This document shows, piece by piece, positions 5,705-5,809 of a stretch of 5,809 bases of DNA. Below the pieces are notes generated by a model that saw nothing but the letters and a program-made list of their open reading frames with translations, was not told the DNA's origin and ran no database searches. The stretch spans positions 1-5,809 of the forward strand of contig CAZCXP010000152.1 in the NCBI GenBank assembly GCA_964502665.1, read 5' to 3'. The stretch is from SOKG01 sp964502665 (lineage in GTDB: Bacteria > Chloroflexota > Dehalococcoidia > SZUA-161). Position numbers and translations under genes: made by a program. The first letter of the stretch is position 1. Each line of letters begins with the position of its first letter.

Positions 5705-5733
5705 ATTATACCTTAGCAGCTTGCATTGCTCAA
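5705..5733 (-). promoter_or_regulatory. Predicted promoter of lysA
   Basis: On the minus strand a perfect TATAAT (5705-5710) is preceded, after 17 bp, by TTGAGC (5728-5733), which keeps TTGA of the -35 consensus. Initiation near 5698 gives a leader of about 20 nt containing GGAGGGAAGGGAAG before ATG 5678, too short for a lysine riboswitch. The -35 lies inside TTGCA...TGCAA (5721-5740), a weak dyad that could be an operator or chance. Confidence 0.7.
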
Positions 5734-5809
5734 GTTGCAACGCCGGAGACCGTTTGGCAACCCCTCCAGAGCCAAATGAACTCTCGGATCGAGGGATCAA
5801 GGTAGGATA

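Noticed and set aside
5734..5809. Possible tRNA or upstream gene fragment at the right edge
   Set aside because: Neither strand shows a cloverleaf or a coding frame with recognisable motifs; the segment is too short to assign.

Overview
The window looks like bacterial chromosome with moderately high G+C, packed with conserved core genes. The best lineage guess is Chloroflexota, possibly Dehalococcoidia. That rests on indirect signs: a stripped-down division cluster (mraZ-rsmH-ftsZ) with no peptidoglycan genes between its members, an FtsZ without the usual C-terminal peptide, and palindromic repeats of a kind I associate with environmental genomes. No single base or residue proves the lineage. 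I see no phage, insertion sequence, CRISPR array, tRNA or rRNA.

Layout, left to right. Bases 1-119 hold two identical 55-bp repeat copies at a 64-bp period. Bases 123-1378 carry a minus-strand pair, mogA then trmD (molybdenum cofactor adenylyltransferase; tRNA m1G37 methyltransferase), read from a promoter near 1407-1434. Bases 1379-1778 are a 400-bp divergent intergenic region. It contains a composite palindromic repeat (1519-1584), a strong sigma-70-type promoter for mraZ (1717-1745) and four GTGG boxes spaced exactly 10 bp apart that run up to the mraZ start codon. Bases 1779-4253 carry the plus-strand operon mraZ, rsmH, ftsZ. Bases 4254-4355 separate convergent genes and contain two hairpins. 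Bases 4356-5678 carry lysA (diaminopimelate decarboxylase) on the minus strand, with a near-consensus promoter at 5705-5733. The last ~75 bp hold nothing I can assign.

How the genes work together. MraZ is the transcriptional regulator of its own cluster and the box array is its likely operator. RsmH methylates 16S rRNA and is translationally coupled to mraZ. FtsZ forms the cytokinetic ring. The usual ftsL, ftsI and mur genes between rsmH and ftsZ are absent, giving an arrangement much like that of wall-less mollicutes. TrmD, MogA and LysA are housekeeping functions unrelated to division. LysA makes lysine from meso-diaminopimelate and does not by itself imply a cell wall.

The points most worth a second look are the minimal division cluster with its operator array, the atypical FtsZ tail and T3 loop, and the two repeat families.
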